Assembly: GCA_949152475.1 (NCBI GenBank)
Contig: OX424560.1
Location: forward strand, 8,122,001 to 8,186,000
From: Terebella lapidaria
Taxonomy: Eukaryota > Annelida > Polychaeta > Terebellida > Terebellidae
DNA length: 64,000 bases
Direction of reading: 5' to 3'
The position numbers and the translations under genes were made by a program. The notes under the pieces were generated by a model, which ran no database searches, was not told the origin of the DNA, and worked only from the letters and a program-made list of their open reading frames with translations. The first letter of the stretch is position 1, and every line of letters starts with the position of its first letter. Positions 49,273 through 60,870 of this stretch are shown here, piece after piece.

Positions 49273-50335
49273 TATGCAGTATATAACCTGATATCAACAT
49301 CTACCAAGTCCCGACTGATTGTGACCACGAATAATCAATAAATCGAACATTTTATATCGTTGTCCAATGATGACGCGAACTCGTGCAAACAAAACAGGAA
49401 GTGAGGAGACGTGCCATGCACGAATTGACCCCGAATTCCAGGCAGTCGTAATTATGTTTTGACACCTGACAAAATTGACACATGCAATTAGTCAGAGTTA
49501 TGAAATAATTGGAAAAACTCAAGAAGGTGCTAAATCCATTGATTTTCCTTTATAAAACACGCGCGCACCTATATTCTGCAGGTTGAGATTAGCATTCATA
49601 TCCCTGCCCATGCTGAGACACGTACTGACGTAGGCCTACTTGCTTGTGTTGCAGATACACGTTCCATTTCCCAGACATCAATTAACCCATTCATTGCTAT
49701 TCGCCCAAGAATAACATCTACCGGTATATTCAACCTGGGTTTGGTGCCGAGGATTACCCTTATCATATTGTTTATTAATGTTTAGTGTATTTGGTGATCA
49801 AAATTCATTGGCTTTGTGCATACCAAACTCAAAATTATATACTTATCCCCAGTTCATTCATGTGATCAATGTGATATTATGAGCAAGCCGAATTCCCAAA
49901 TTAAAATAGGTCTTTCAGATTATAAAATGATAGCGAAGTTTACTTGAAATAAATGGCCAACACCCTGCTTACTAAAATGTATTTTATCGTATACATATTC
50001 TAAAAATTATGTAGATAATAATTTTAGAGAATTCAATTTCCAAAAAATCTTGATGGTTCAAAATTGATTTGTTTTTGAGTGACAATTATGAGAGAAAGCT
50101 TTAGTGTATCATGATGTTTATTGATATTTTTCACAAACAAACACTGCAACAAGAATTTGCTACCTGGTTACTACGACAGTGTACTAGTAATCAGTGTCCA
50201 GACACCCCAAGGCACAACATAGTCATGCATTCATTTACACTTTAATTCTGACTTAGAAGTCAATATACAAGATAAGCACAGCAATTTATGATGAAACAAG
50301 TTACATTAGGAACATTTGGTTTTCATAACTCTGCA

Positions 50336-50815
50336 TTAAAAAAACCTGGTTACAGTGTAACTCCCCAGGTAAAAAAAGCGTAAGATATGAACCAAGAGTA
50401 GCAGCCAGTATTACTAAGAAAATATTCAACATTTACAATGAGCTAAACTCATGTACAAACAGACACACATCATAGCAAATAAATGCTGTGCTATTGTACT
50501 GTTTTGGTATAGAAACCATCAGGCACATAATATTCATGTATATATTTAATCTTAAATTCCATCTCAGAATCCCTATACATTAGAAGATTGGACATCACAG
50601 CAATTTAGATCAAACCGGGTTACATACCCAAAATAAAAAGGTTTCTTGCATAATCCCCGTCTTTAAAAAAACCTGGTTACAGTGTAACTCCCCAGGTAAA
50701 AAAAAAGCGAGGGATATGAACCAAGAGTTGCAGCCACTGCCAGCCACTCGGAACAGATACTTAGCATTTGAAATGAACTGAGTTCATGTACTAATAGACA
50801 CACATTTATCAGAAC
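50336..50815 (+). repeat. direct repeat pair in the non-coding left arm
   Basis: A block starting AAAAAAACCTGGTTACAGTG occurs at about 50336 and 50663. Both go on through CTCCCCAGG and GATATGAACCAAGAGT to an AACTCATGTAC-like end about 130 bases later. Each has nested hairpins: CCTGG...CCAGG around GTTAC-AGT-GTAAC. It lies downstream of the transposase stop, where subterminal protein-binding repeats are common in DNA transposons. Confidence 0.75.
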
Positions 50816-51327
50816 CAGACCAACCACGAATACTTGAATATTGGTTAGGGTTTACTTGTACACTAGAGGTATTTTACAATATGTAACACAGAGAACGCTG
50901 CAGTCGAGAAGACCCAACTACATGTTTGTCTGCGACGTATCAAAATGTTATAACCAATTTGAGTACACATTATCCAATGATTTTTTTGCAATCGAAGACA
51001 CAGCTACACATCCAGCATTGAATCAATTGGATCAGAAAGAAAATGGAAGCCTAGGTGCAAGTTTACAAAATGTCACTTGTCCACTGTCCATCTTAACAAT
51101 GATAAGACTAAGCACACAGAATAGAAAATAGCAACAAAATCATAAATCAAGTTACCAAGTCCTACATACATACATATACAACACATATACATTCTAATGT
51201 GTTCTGATTTTCTTGTATGTGATGTATATGGCGTAATTTTGTTAAGCTAACCATGACCTGCCCCTAAATCAATCAACAACGAATGCATTCAAATCTATAC
51301 ATGTAGAAAGTTAAAATGTTAAATTGT

Positions 51328-54300
51328 TCATGACAAAGTCAGATCACTGAATCGACCAGTGTGTCTCTTAACAACCTCTGCCTTGGGGTCCTTCGTGAAG
51401 TGACTAGACAGCGGACCGGGAGCTCGGTCGGCTAGCTGCTTCCGGTACTGTCGCAATCCCTTGGGGTCAGCCTCATACTTGGAGAATACATCTTCGACAA
51501 TTCTCGATGCATAACCTGAAAATATCAAGCTACATTAACCACCACACAACGACTACTGCTATATCACAGATTAATATGATATATGTAATAATTGTAATGT
51601 TGTGTACAAAAGATCATGTCTAAAAGGTGATACTTTTTTATCACATAAAATTGGTGGCCAGTTTACCAGATACAGAGGTCTCCTTCAGATAAGACCTACC
51701 CTTCATCTAAAAATTAAGGTCTTATCTAAGGAGTCTTATTATAGGGGCTCATTGACATGTTATAGTCATCCTAGAGCCACAAGAAACAGTGTTTACAGAG
51801 GGGGGGGGGGGGGAGTCTTTATTGAGGGGGCTCTTATCTGAATGACACAACTGTAGTGAAGGAAACAAAACAGAATGTGAAATATAGACTTTACCAAAGG
51901 TAGCGTTTTTTTTCACTACACGCACTGTTGCAGAGCCACCCATGTACTTCTTGTAGACGACACACCACTGTTTGTGCCCTTCTGTGGTTGACGCCTGTTC
52001 TCGATTCGAGTTCTCGTTGTAGTGCAAACATGCAAGGGCTAGTCTGAAACATATCAAATATATACATTCAACATAGAAATGAACATATGAATACCAATAA
52101 CTTCTATATTATGCAATTTAGTTGAAAACACTGAAAATACTGAAACACTGAACACTTCAACACTGAAAATACACACTGGTTCTTGAATATAATGCATACC
52201 TAGTTCTCATGCCCATGTAGGAGAAGCCTGTGTGTTTGGGTGCAAACTTGATGACCAAGGAGTGAAAGGCTTCTAGTCTGGACGTTTGGTACCGAGTCGA
52301 CAGGTTCCGGACATCTTTTATGAGGGACTTGTGGTACAAGACATCCTCCAGCTTCAAGTACGATTTGCTCACTGTAAAGTAACATTGGAAATATCACATG
52401 TAAACTTCAGAGCTTAGTTATCAGATGGTATTATTCGATAGCTGTCCAATTGTGAGCACTGTGAACTTACATAGGAACATACATTTATATTGTAACAGTA
52501 TTGCTTTAATTGTTTTACTTGGAAACATTATTATGAATATGAAAATACATGACCATTTGTTGACCATGACTCACCTCTAGAGCCTCACTTAGTTCCTTGC
52601 GTCTTCCAATATTCTAATGGAGCTACATAAAACAAAAACAAGAACTGTCGAAAATCGAACTAACAGGTGGTATGGAATTCAGAAGGGACCTTGAATAACG
52701 AATACGAAAGCTTATATATAAACAGGTACCTAATTATGGTAGACTCACATTTGTCAAACCAGGCTTTGTTGCGATCTTCCTCATCCAAGTCGCCATGGTA
52801 GCAGTTCGTGTGATCGTCTACCAGATGGTCGAGCAGAGAGACCCACTTTGCCTCGAGCACGGCCTGGTCACCATCTCGTGTTGACGCTGCAGTCCAGTAA
52901 ACATGGTTTACGATGGACTTCTCCCAGTCACCGACCTGAGGGTGAGACTTGCCAAGGGTGTTGAGTTTCTTTCTCACTCCTGAAAAAACATAGGATGATA
53001 TGTGCCTCATTAGTAAAAGACCATAAAATAAATCCAGACATCAGTTGGCGCTCAAAATTGAAAAGAACGGGCTAAACAAAATTATGGCCAACCTCTAGCT
53101 GTGTGCCACATATCATTGCGGTGCTTCGTTCCTGGATAGGTCTCTCGCATCCACTTCGCAATCGACTTGTGGCGATCAGTGATCAGTTCTGCCACCACCA
53201 AGTCGTTTGCTGACAGGCAGTCCATCGCTCGCTTCAGACCTTCCAGTTCGCACCTTGCCGAGTTCTGAACTTCATTGCTCTGTAATTGGAAAAAAAAATC
53301 ATATTACACATCTTCTTTATGCACAAATCACTGGAATGGTGTTCAAAATTCATGGTGATCCAATGTTTCACACAATAGACATGAAATATACAGAAAAATT
53401 TCATGCAAAATAAGACAGTGTATGTATTATTGCACCAGAAATATACTACTGTAAGATATCATACCTGAACAAGCTGGAAATCCAACACTTTGTTGACGCT
53501 GCACTCCATCACAGTGTAGGATCCGAATTTCGCCGAGTAACCAGGGGAGTCGCTCCGGCCATCTCCTGCGATGTGTAGTGGTTCATCACGCTCCTTTAGT
53601 TCTGTGATCAAGGACTGCTGCTCTTCTTGCCACCGCTGCAGAATTGTTGGTTCAAGGTAGCGTGTCTACAAATGTGCATAACAAACTTTGACATCAAATA
53701 CAGCAACACAGAGAGATTTGGTAAAGAGACCATCAACAGAGAATTGGAAAAAAAACATGAACATATTTCATGGTAATACAGTCAATATAAGAGATAACAC
53801 TGGAGTCGACATACCTGATGTTTGAAGTAAGTGGATCGAGAAATACTGGCAACATTCATGAACTTCCAGGATCGCAGTACCTGTGTAGGTAGAGCACCAG
53901 AAGTTAGGATGCCGGCTGCCTGGTGCAAGTTTCCTGCTGGGAGACGATTTCTGAGCATTGGTTGACTTGCCCATGTACGAACGTTGCCACAGTCGCACTT
54001 CTGTAAAATTAGAAATGACGATGTTCAAATGAAAAATATGGAATTCTTCCAGTCTGAAATTATTACTACATTACACTTATCCAATATATTGAGCTTTTAT
54101 TGTAATACATGTATTTTTTCACATGTTATCACCCAGGTTACCAGAAGAATATACATGCACATGAACAAAAGGTTGACAAATATGCTATGCACATACTTGC
54201 TCAACTTTGATGTATGTTCCCAACTTGTTAACGACGATGGGGTCTGTTTGACGCTTGCATTCCACACAAGTTGCAAAAAGTTGGGCCAGCTGTGAAGAAT

Positions 54301-57300
54301 AGACCAAGAATTTTTTCTGATGCTGAGGGGGCTGCTCTCCATCCACTTTCCTGGAAGAAAAGTTTGCTATATGAACAACTGGATGGAATAACATTATATC
54401 ACTTGACATGATGTGAGCAACTATTATACTGGGCATTGTGGCTTCAGACTTATATTGCATACTCACAATGAATAACTGTAGTTGATTTCAGTGTCAGAAT
54501 CTTCGTCGTTAGAATCAGTGTGGTCATCACAGTCCTCATCCGGTTCCCACAACTCATCGTCAGGGTCGAATCCAGCCTCACTCACGTTGTCAGACTCCTT
54601 GTCGGACTCGCTGTCAGCCACCTGCTCCATCGGTGCTTCTCTTGTTTTCTGGAGTAAACAATGAATAATATTAATATTATTCACACAAGGAATACAAGTG
54701 CACAAGTACATGTATGTTCTGATAACAATATACAATTAAAATGTAGCACATCTATATACAGTTTTCCCCCCTCATATAAAACTCCTCTCAATAAAGACTT
54801 CCCCCTCTATTTATAAAGACATTATTTGAATCACTTCAACGTGTACAGATGATTTTGTGGCTAAAGGGTAGTCCTTAAGAGGGGAATTACTGTATGAGCA
54901 GGAATTTCAAGGTAGCACACAATGACAAAAGCAATCACTGAACACACCACTGTTAGCAACTCCAATGGCGGGAGGTTGGCAAGGTTTGCCTGACAACTCC
55001 TCGTTGCAAGGTTGTTGTTCTGGACAGGTGGGGTAGTTTGGACACCTGAGGAATGAAAATTCAATATCTAGGTCATGCAAATACTTGTTTCAGAGTAAAT
55101 AACTTTTAAAAAAGTTCAGTTTGTGAGACATCCAAATCATGCGTGTTTGTAGGGAAGAAACTAAAATATCCCCCTTTTCATTGCCTTTGTATTCATGCAT
55201 GGCATTAGCTACAGTATGACTACTCACTCTTTGATGACATGAATGGACGCCAATCATACTGTGTGGACACTGAGGGACCCGGCAAGACAGGATCTCTTGA
55301 TTCTCCCACAGGTCCAATGTTTTCCTCAGTCACTGTTGGAAGTGGTTCAGTGACCAGTTGATCAGGCTCCTTGATCTCCTGAAGGGTCTGTGGATACACA
55401 CAGGTAACAAAACATCCAAATTGTGCACATGCATACCCTACACATGCTACATTTTTCCTCAAAAACAATTCAACTGGCACGAAAACATACAGCTAAGTGA
55501 GCTAACTTATGGTTAGTAACTTGAAGTGAACGAAAGAATATTTTTTCTTAAAATATACCCGCGCTAGGCCCAGCTTGACAACAGCTTTCCGTCTCTGACT
55601 AGACTCGGCAGATGTCTTGCTGGCACTCTCGGCATGGCTGGGACCTAGAGTACAATCCACATCACCATAGATTGGCATACGCAACTATGACGCAAGTAGA
55701 CACATATCTGTGCAACAGTTGGATGGATCCAATACTAGTACATCATATCTCATAACAATCATAGTGCATACCAGTCTTCAGTTTCCTCTGCCTCAGGAGC
55801 ACCTCATTTAGCTTTTCTTTCGAAGGCTGTACCGTGGGAAAAGCTCCTTGCTTCAACCGTAGAAGTTTCACGATACCTGCAACAATGACAGTTCAAGTTT
55901 CTGATGTCAACACACACACACAATGATAATTATTAAGTATGATATTCATGCGCATGATTATCAGTCACTATCACTATATTCCACTTGACCGGTCACAAAA
56001 TCCATAATCGATTAAACGAGTACTTGTTGAAGCCTTAATCAATTCTGGTCATTTGTTCAGAGCACGTAAAACATGGGACATTGTCCACCAATGAATAGGT
56101 ACACTACAGTGAAACAGTTTGTCAGTATGCAAAGTGTCAATGGCAATCGCCATGCAGATACTAGTAGATATGTTGTCAAACAGAAGAGAAACACTCAACA
56201 GCCCATACTCTTCTTCTTACAGTGGGTGCACACTTTCATTCATTGAAACGGCAGAGCAATGCCCTGGTCAGAAATTTGGTACCTGGCTGAAGCCATGATT
56301 GATATTGAAAAGTAGATACTGGCTTGGATTCATGCCGTCATCTGTGTAAAGTTGCCAGGAATATTTTGATTATGTCCATCCAAACGAAAACTCTATCAAC
56401 ACAAACAGCCATTTTACGAGACCATGTGACGAACAATCGAACATAATCAAACATAAACACCGACTGAAAAAATATTATACCACTCTACAGAGTCCACGCA
56501 CATTTTCCGTGTTCAGGCACCACAGCTCGATCGTTTTTTTAAATTTGGACGGGTAAATCATTGCAGCCACTCGGGTGCCCAGGTCTGTGATTTAGTAACT
56601 GTCCTGTCCTGATTAGATTTATAATCTACGAGCCAACCGTTCTAAATTCACAGCATTCCAAAATTCGCCAACCGAGTGTTCAGGCCTTGTAATGCAACTG
56701 AAGTCAACCAGCTCTTTCATCAGTGGAGACTGATATCCAATGTTTGTACCAGCAGTTTTTTTTGTTCCACCAAAATGAGCTTGTGATATTTCATACTTGG
56801 GATGCGGGGGATTCAGGAGGGTCGGATGGCTTGTTCTGGCACTCTGAATGCATTGCCCTATGATGAGAACAATGTCACGAAAAACATAGATTGAATGCAA
56901 TCTCTATGATCTTGACGATATTTACAGAGATTGAGACCACCGTCACAAAAATATAAACATTTAAGCTGTATGCCTGGAATGTATCACATGAAACGATCAT
57001 AGAAAATGTCGTAAACGTAGGCCTAATATGATGTTCGGGTGGGAATCTCAAAATGGGGATCGATAATCATGACTGTAAATGTAAACATTTGTCTCAAAAA
57101 TGTTAAATTCCGTATATGAAGGTGTCAAAAGTATATTGGTGTATTAAACCTAAAAAACTGTATCTAAAAAAATTCTAGGCTGTCATCGCAGCTGCTCTCA
57201 GACAGCTGTATTTTATGGCTAGGAAAACCCATACTAAGGCCATGTAAACACCGGCAAAATGGGCTGTGCAAAATGAGATTTGTTGATTTTGTGGACATTT

Positions 57301-58039
57301 CCAATGTTTTTCAGACACTTTCTACGCCTGTAACTTGCTGCAAGTACCAAAATCATGCCAGAAAATGCACATGGCATTGTATTCTCATGACGAATGGGTT
57401 TATCTCGGCACACATCTCTTTAAATCTAGGCCGAGCCTTCAGAGATTTGTGTCAAGGTAAATCCATCTGGCAGTTGAAAAAATGCCATATGCTGATATGC
57501 ATATATAGTTGGAGGATCACCGGGCATTTGCCCCACGGAACCAAAACAACAAAATTAAATCCTGACAGTTCACGGTTGTCTTTGCAACTGTCAGATTTTA
57601 ACTTTGTTGTTTTGGTTCCATGGGGCAACCAGGCATAGCCCTGTCTGTCTGTCAGTGGCCTGAGTGGGGGTTGCAGAATGCAAATAATGATATATCACAA
57701 TTCACCTGTTCACAAGTGTCTGAAGTGACAGGCAGTGATGACAAGTGATCTGATGTCAGATTACTGCGAATATGATCATCAGGTTATCTGCCTTTCCATT
57801 TTCATAATTTCTTACCAGCTTTAAACTCTCCATAGTTGACAAAGTCACTTGGCTCGAAATGTTCGGAACAAACGTGGCTGTGTTTGGAAGGCACAAAGTT
57901 AGTTCTCCAGACTCGCACAAATCTCAGCCATCGCTGGTCAGGTACTCCGTTGGTGAAAGGGAAAACGTGAGTTCCTCGCACTTGGGGTTCAGGTATTCCA
58001 CCGCATCCCACAACGACACACGTCGCACCATCTCTCCAA
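51328..58039 (-). CDS. THAP-domain transposase, 14 exons seen, 5' start unresolved
   Basis: Exons, 5' to 3' on the minus strand: 58039(approx.)-57816, 55876-55772, 55644-55559, 55387-55228, 55045-54948, 54648-54467, 54350-54197, 54000-53815, 53665-53465, 53279-53093, 52979-52749, 52371-52200, 52043-51895, 51515-51328 (stop TGA). Junction phases agree at every splice, giving about 770 residues. Exon 1 is a C2CH THAP finger (CVVVGC ... CSEHF, with HVFPF and RWLRF); exon 2 supplies the AVPTIF-like box GAFPTV. A Ser/Glu/Asp-rich linker follows, then the core: FATCVEC, CDCGNVRTW, AGDGRSDSPGYSAKFGSY, ELITDRH, DMWH, NHVYW and FAPKHTGFSYMGMR. The Asp of GDGR and of TDRH are candidate catalytic residues. 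Odd point: no ATG is in frame in the THAP exon before an upstream stop near 58108, so a further 5' exon is needed. Between exons 1 and 2 the intron is 1.9 kb. Confidence 0.85.
51673..51853. mobile_element. small MITE in the last transposase intron (TA target)
   Basis: 181 bases with inverted ends: CAGAGGTCTCCTTCAGATAAGA against CAGTTGTGTCATTCAGATAAGA, flanked by TA. CAG ends plus a TA target suit a Tc1/mariner-derived MITE. It contains a run of about 15 G residues next to GTCTTTATTGAGGGGG. Confidence 0.6.
54759..54892. mobile_element. small MITE in a transposase intron (TA target)
   Basis: 134 bases from CAGTTTTCCCCCC to GGGGAATTACTG, flanked by TA. It shares a CTCAATAAAGACTTCCCCCTC stretch, inverted, with the MITE at 51673-51853, so both belong to one family. 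Confidence 0.5.
56619..56900 (-). CDS. open frame in the first transposase intron, unknown
   Basis: A 93-codon frame with no recognised domain (contains HPKYEISQAHFGGTKK). It lies between transposase exons 1 and 2. It might be an alternative terminal exon, but it has its own stop and no family match that I know. Its base composition is more balanced than the surrounding intron. Confidence 0.2.
   Translation of the reverse strand: MHSIYVFRDIVLIIGQCIQSARTSHPTLLNPPHPKYEISQAHFGGTKKTAGTNIGYQSPLMKELVDFSCITRPEHSVGEFWNAVNLERLARRL
57528..57628. repeat. 101-base hairpin in the first transposase intron
   Basis: Two arms of 43 bases, matching at about 40 positions, around a 15-base loop. The arms run from TTGCCCCACGGAACCAAAAC to the inverted copy ending TTGGTTCCATGGGGCAA. 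It could fold in the transcript or be a compact MITE. There is no target duplication that I can define. Confidence 0.8.
57816..58039 (-). CDS. THAP zinc-finger exon
   Basis: Encodes the DNA-binding finger: C-x4-C near its start, Trp in RWLRF, then CSEHF giving the C-x2-H pair, about 50 residues apart as in the family. Ends at a GTAAGAAAT donor in phase 1. The 5' edge is uncertain: plausible acceptors lie at GGAGAG just before the ATGGTGCG string, whose own ATG is in the wrong frame for the finger. Confidence 0.85.
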
Positions 58040-58594
58040 AATGTTTTTGATCTGTCAACTGTCAGTGTATTCCCAATACGTGCACAGCAAACCGTCCAAT
58101 CACTCTGATCAGCTGATCACGCTGATTTCCAACCGTCCAACTGCCCAAGACGGGCACGAGCCGCACGGCTTGTCGGGCCCAAGCCAAGGGCGGCACGTCC
58201 ACGTGACGTGTGAATGTTGACAGAAACTCGCAAATTCCTGTCAAGATTCACAACAAATCTCGCTGATTCGACGTTCAAAAGAAGCCCAGGTATCCACTCC
58301 TCAACTTTCCACACGTCGATAACTGCACAGATCAAAGCAAACAAGTGAAAACCACTCGAACAAAGTGAGAGCCCGCAAAGCCGTCAGCAAGGAACGCAGA
58401 ACGAACTCGAGGGCCCGGTTCAATGTTTGCACGAGTACACGTCATTTCCGGTACACATGCGCCCCCGTGCGGATAAACGTAAAGGCGGGTCATTTGATTA
58501 GAATGCTGATTATCGAAGCACTTGCAATGCACTAATTAGGTGCTCATAAATTATGAGAAAATTTCAGAATGTTCAACTGGATGTATTCACCCAT

Positions 58595-58628
58595 TTTATT
58601 GCAAAAAACCGCAGGGTAAACCCTACCT
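58595..58628. repeat. right terminal inverted repeat of Kolobok-type element
   Basis: The perfect reverse complement of 49239-49272, followed by TTAA. It lies about 590 bases upstream of the THAP exon; the GC-richer stretch between (about 58060-58500) is the likely promoter and 5' exon region. Confidence 0.92.
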
Positions 58629-58632
58629 TTAA

Positions 58633-60130
58633 CGTAGTCCGCTACAAACAGGGAGGTATGAATAGTCAAAATTTAAAAGTTATATCTCGAATACTAGCTC
58701 TTCAAAATAACATATTTTATATTTTATAATGTTGACATGGGTGCTTAATTCCATTGCCTAATTTTCATTGCTAGCTCATTGCTTTCACGACTATGTCTCA
58801 AGCAGACCATCAAACCGTCCTCGAAAAAACCTATAATATCACTAATTCCACTCATGCATGTGGTACTGAACAGTTTTTTTTAGTTATGTTGTTATCGATT
58901 TGAAGCATTTTTAGTTTTAAAAATTGTTATCCGACGGTTTGAAAATGCTTATCGGGCATGACAAACCACTGCATGCTACTATTTTCATTATCAGGGTGAA
59001 TTTAGAGTATGTATAGGGGGTATGTCTGCTTGGTACACTGATGTTTGGCTATAACTTTTATTACCTATGAATGCCCAATACATCTTTATGTGGAATGCGC
59101 ATATCAGGTCCGTGTGTTTCTATTGTTATTATCAATATTTCAATATAATTGGCAGAACTTAAATTTTCTTGCCCATTTCTTATGCTATTTACTGCATACA
59201 CATCCGGGTATTCTGTTAGCTTTCTATATCGTGCGCAGCAAATAGATTACCCTTAGTGTATATACTGATTCTTGAATCTTGTTTTTCACCTAGAAAACTC
59301 CAGCGTTTTTCTGTGTGGTTGTCATACCAGACTACGCTCAGCTATATTGTTTATATGAAGACGATATACTTCCATCTCGGAAAATTAGACTAGGAAACAT
59401 TATTTGCAGAGTTGAACTTGATATCCTCCAATTAAAAGCAACAATAATGGTTATGTTCGTGCACAGCATAGTGTGTCGTAAGTTACTGATTCGACGACAC
59501 AACCTGAATTGGAAGGAGATCTGTTCAGAGACTGGTTCATTTGAAGTACTAATTTACAAAATATTGATAAGTAGTACCGACACATTCAAACTTAGGAAGA
59601 CAATGGCACTAACGACACCTAATTGTTTCTCCTTAAATGTAGAACATTGAACATTTATCACCGCATGGTAGTTAATTCTCACAAAGAATTATGCAGAAGT
59701 ATTCAACTGGAAGACTACACCTTGACAGGTCTTGTCAGTGTGATCATCCAAGTAAGTGACACCGTGAACGATGAATACACCACATGGCCACGGCGGTATT
59801 TCCATAATTAACTGTTTAAATTCATACATAAAACTATTTAGCTTGACTTGACTTGCACAGTGCTATATAAAGAGTAAAAATCAGTAATCATTATCGCTGA
59901 TTAATCGGCCACTACTATTGGTCAGATTTTTTTCGTTAACAGCCTGACAGAAACTCGGTGATAATTCACCACAATGCAAACGGTTGAAAAACGTGAGAAC
60001 GATTGATAAATTCTTGTTTATTTACCAATGTTTCATACTTCACAAATAGTTTGTGTGAACATTCATATGGCGTACTGTATGGTGATAAAAGAATATAGGC
60101 GTGACTGTCTAATATTCCAAATCCCTGTCC
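58633..60130. other. no recognisable feature
   Basis: AT-rich sequence after the Kolobok-type element. Open frames at 59045, 59315 and 59623 are short, lack domains and lack splice context. Confidence 0.45.
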
Positions 60131-60254
60131 TCAAAATGACAGCATTTTAGCCTTCATTGCCACAAACTGAAAGCCATCGTTGCGGCCCAACCAGGGCTTC
60201 CAGAAGACTCCCCGGAATATCGAACGTCCTCTCCATATTCACCAGTGAATAACG
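60131..60254 (-). pseudogene. possible terminal fibrinogen-domain exon or remnant
   Basis: The minus-strand frame GVFWKPWLGRNDGF, followed by FVAMKAKM and a stop, recalls the W-x2-W...M-x-x-R end of fibrinogen domains. A good acceptor (TTTATGCAG) sits at 60255, but in this frame a stop lies between it and the motif. So it is either a remnant, an exon with a later acceptor, or chance. It is on the same strand as, and downstream of, the better-supported exon at 60677. Confidence 0.25.
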
Positions 60255-60676
60255 CTGCATAAACATGACATAAATTCAGGTCATACCACCAACAGGCTCT
60301 GTAGAATCGAGCACCTGGACTGGTACAAGAAAACTTTGGCTTTGATGATACAGAGAGTCACCTAAAATGTATGGAGCTCATGTATTCTTCGGTTTTGAGA
60401 TGGGAGAAAATTCTTCAATTTCGAAATAGGAAAACTTATGTGATTATTAATAAAGCTAAGAACACACAAGATTTGCAATTTATGAATGCAAAATCAGCAC
60501 TGTGAAATTCTTTCTGGTCAACCTTAGAAGACCGGACTGGAGGATAAACTACAATCGCTCAAGACACATACATGTAAATACACCACATATATTGTTGCTA
60601 GAATAGTATGAAAGTTGAATCTTACTCGAGGATTTTAAGAGTTGTTTGTGAATTTAGCAAACTGTCTTCTACTCAC

Positions 60677-60870
60677 CACTGGCATTACCGCTGTAGCCGC
60701 CGACACTGAGCTCGTACACTTTGTCACCGTCACTCTCCGGGCCGACACTGAAGGTGCTGTACTCGGCATGTCGACACTCTCCGTCAAACGACACCATCAC
60801 GATACGGAGAGAGGACGTCTCTCCACTGCTCGTCAGGGCGTGCATCTCCTCATTCCCTTCAAGTATAAAC
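60677..60870 (-). CDS. fibrinogen-related domain exon
   Basis: Encodes EGNEEMHALTS, then LRIVMVSFDGECRHAEYSTF, SVGPESDG and ELSVGGYSGNAS. This is the central fibrinogen-domain pattern (GNE-hxLT, LRI, F-x-G, A-x-Y-x-x-F, GGYSG) found in ficolins, FREPs and tenascin-type proteins. The exon ends at a GTGAGT donor (60671-60676) in phase 1. The 5' edge runs into the 36-base minisatellite, so its acceptor cannot be fixed. No middle exons with the calcium-site and C-terminal Cys motifs were found nearby, so this may be a fragment of a larger gene or a stranded exon. Innate recognition or matrix roles are typical of the family. Confidence 0.7.

Larger units (their letters stand above)
49239..58628 (-). 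mobile_element. autonomous-looking Kolobok-type DNA transposon
   Basis: A 9390-base element flanked by TTAA at 49235-49238 and 58629-58632. The outer 34 bases at each end are perfect inverted repeats starting AGGTAGGGTTTACCCTGCGG. Inside, on the minus strand, is one intron-rich gene encoding a THAP zinc finger joined to a transposase-like core. THAP domain plus TTAA target plus TIR is the combination known for the Kolobok superfamily. TIR identity and an uninterrupted coding path from the finger exon to the stop suggest a recent arrival that may still be functional. About 2.1 kb between the stop codon and the left TIR is non-coding and carries a repeated block. Confidence 0.85.
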
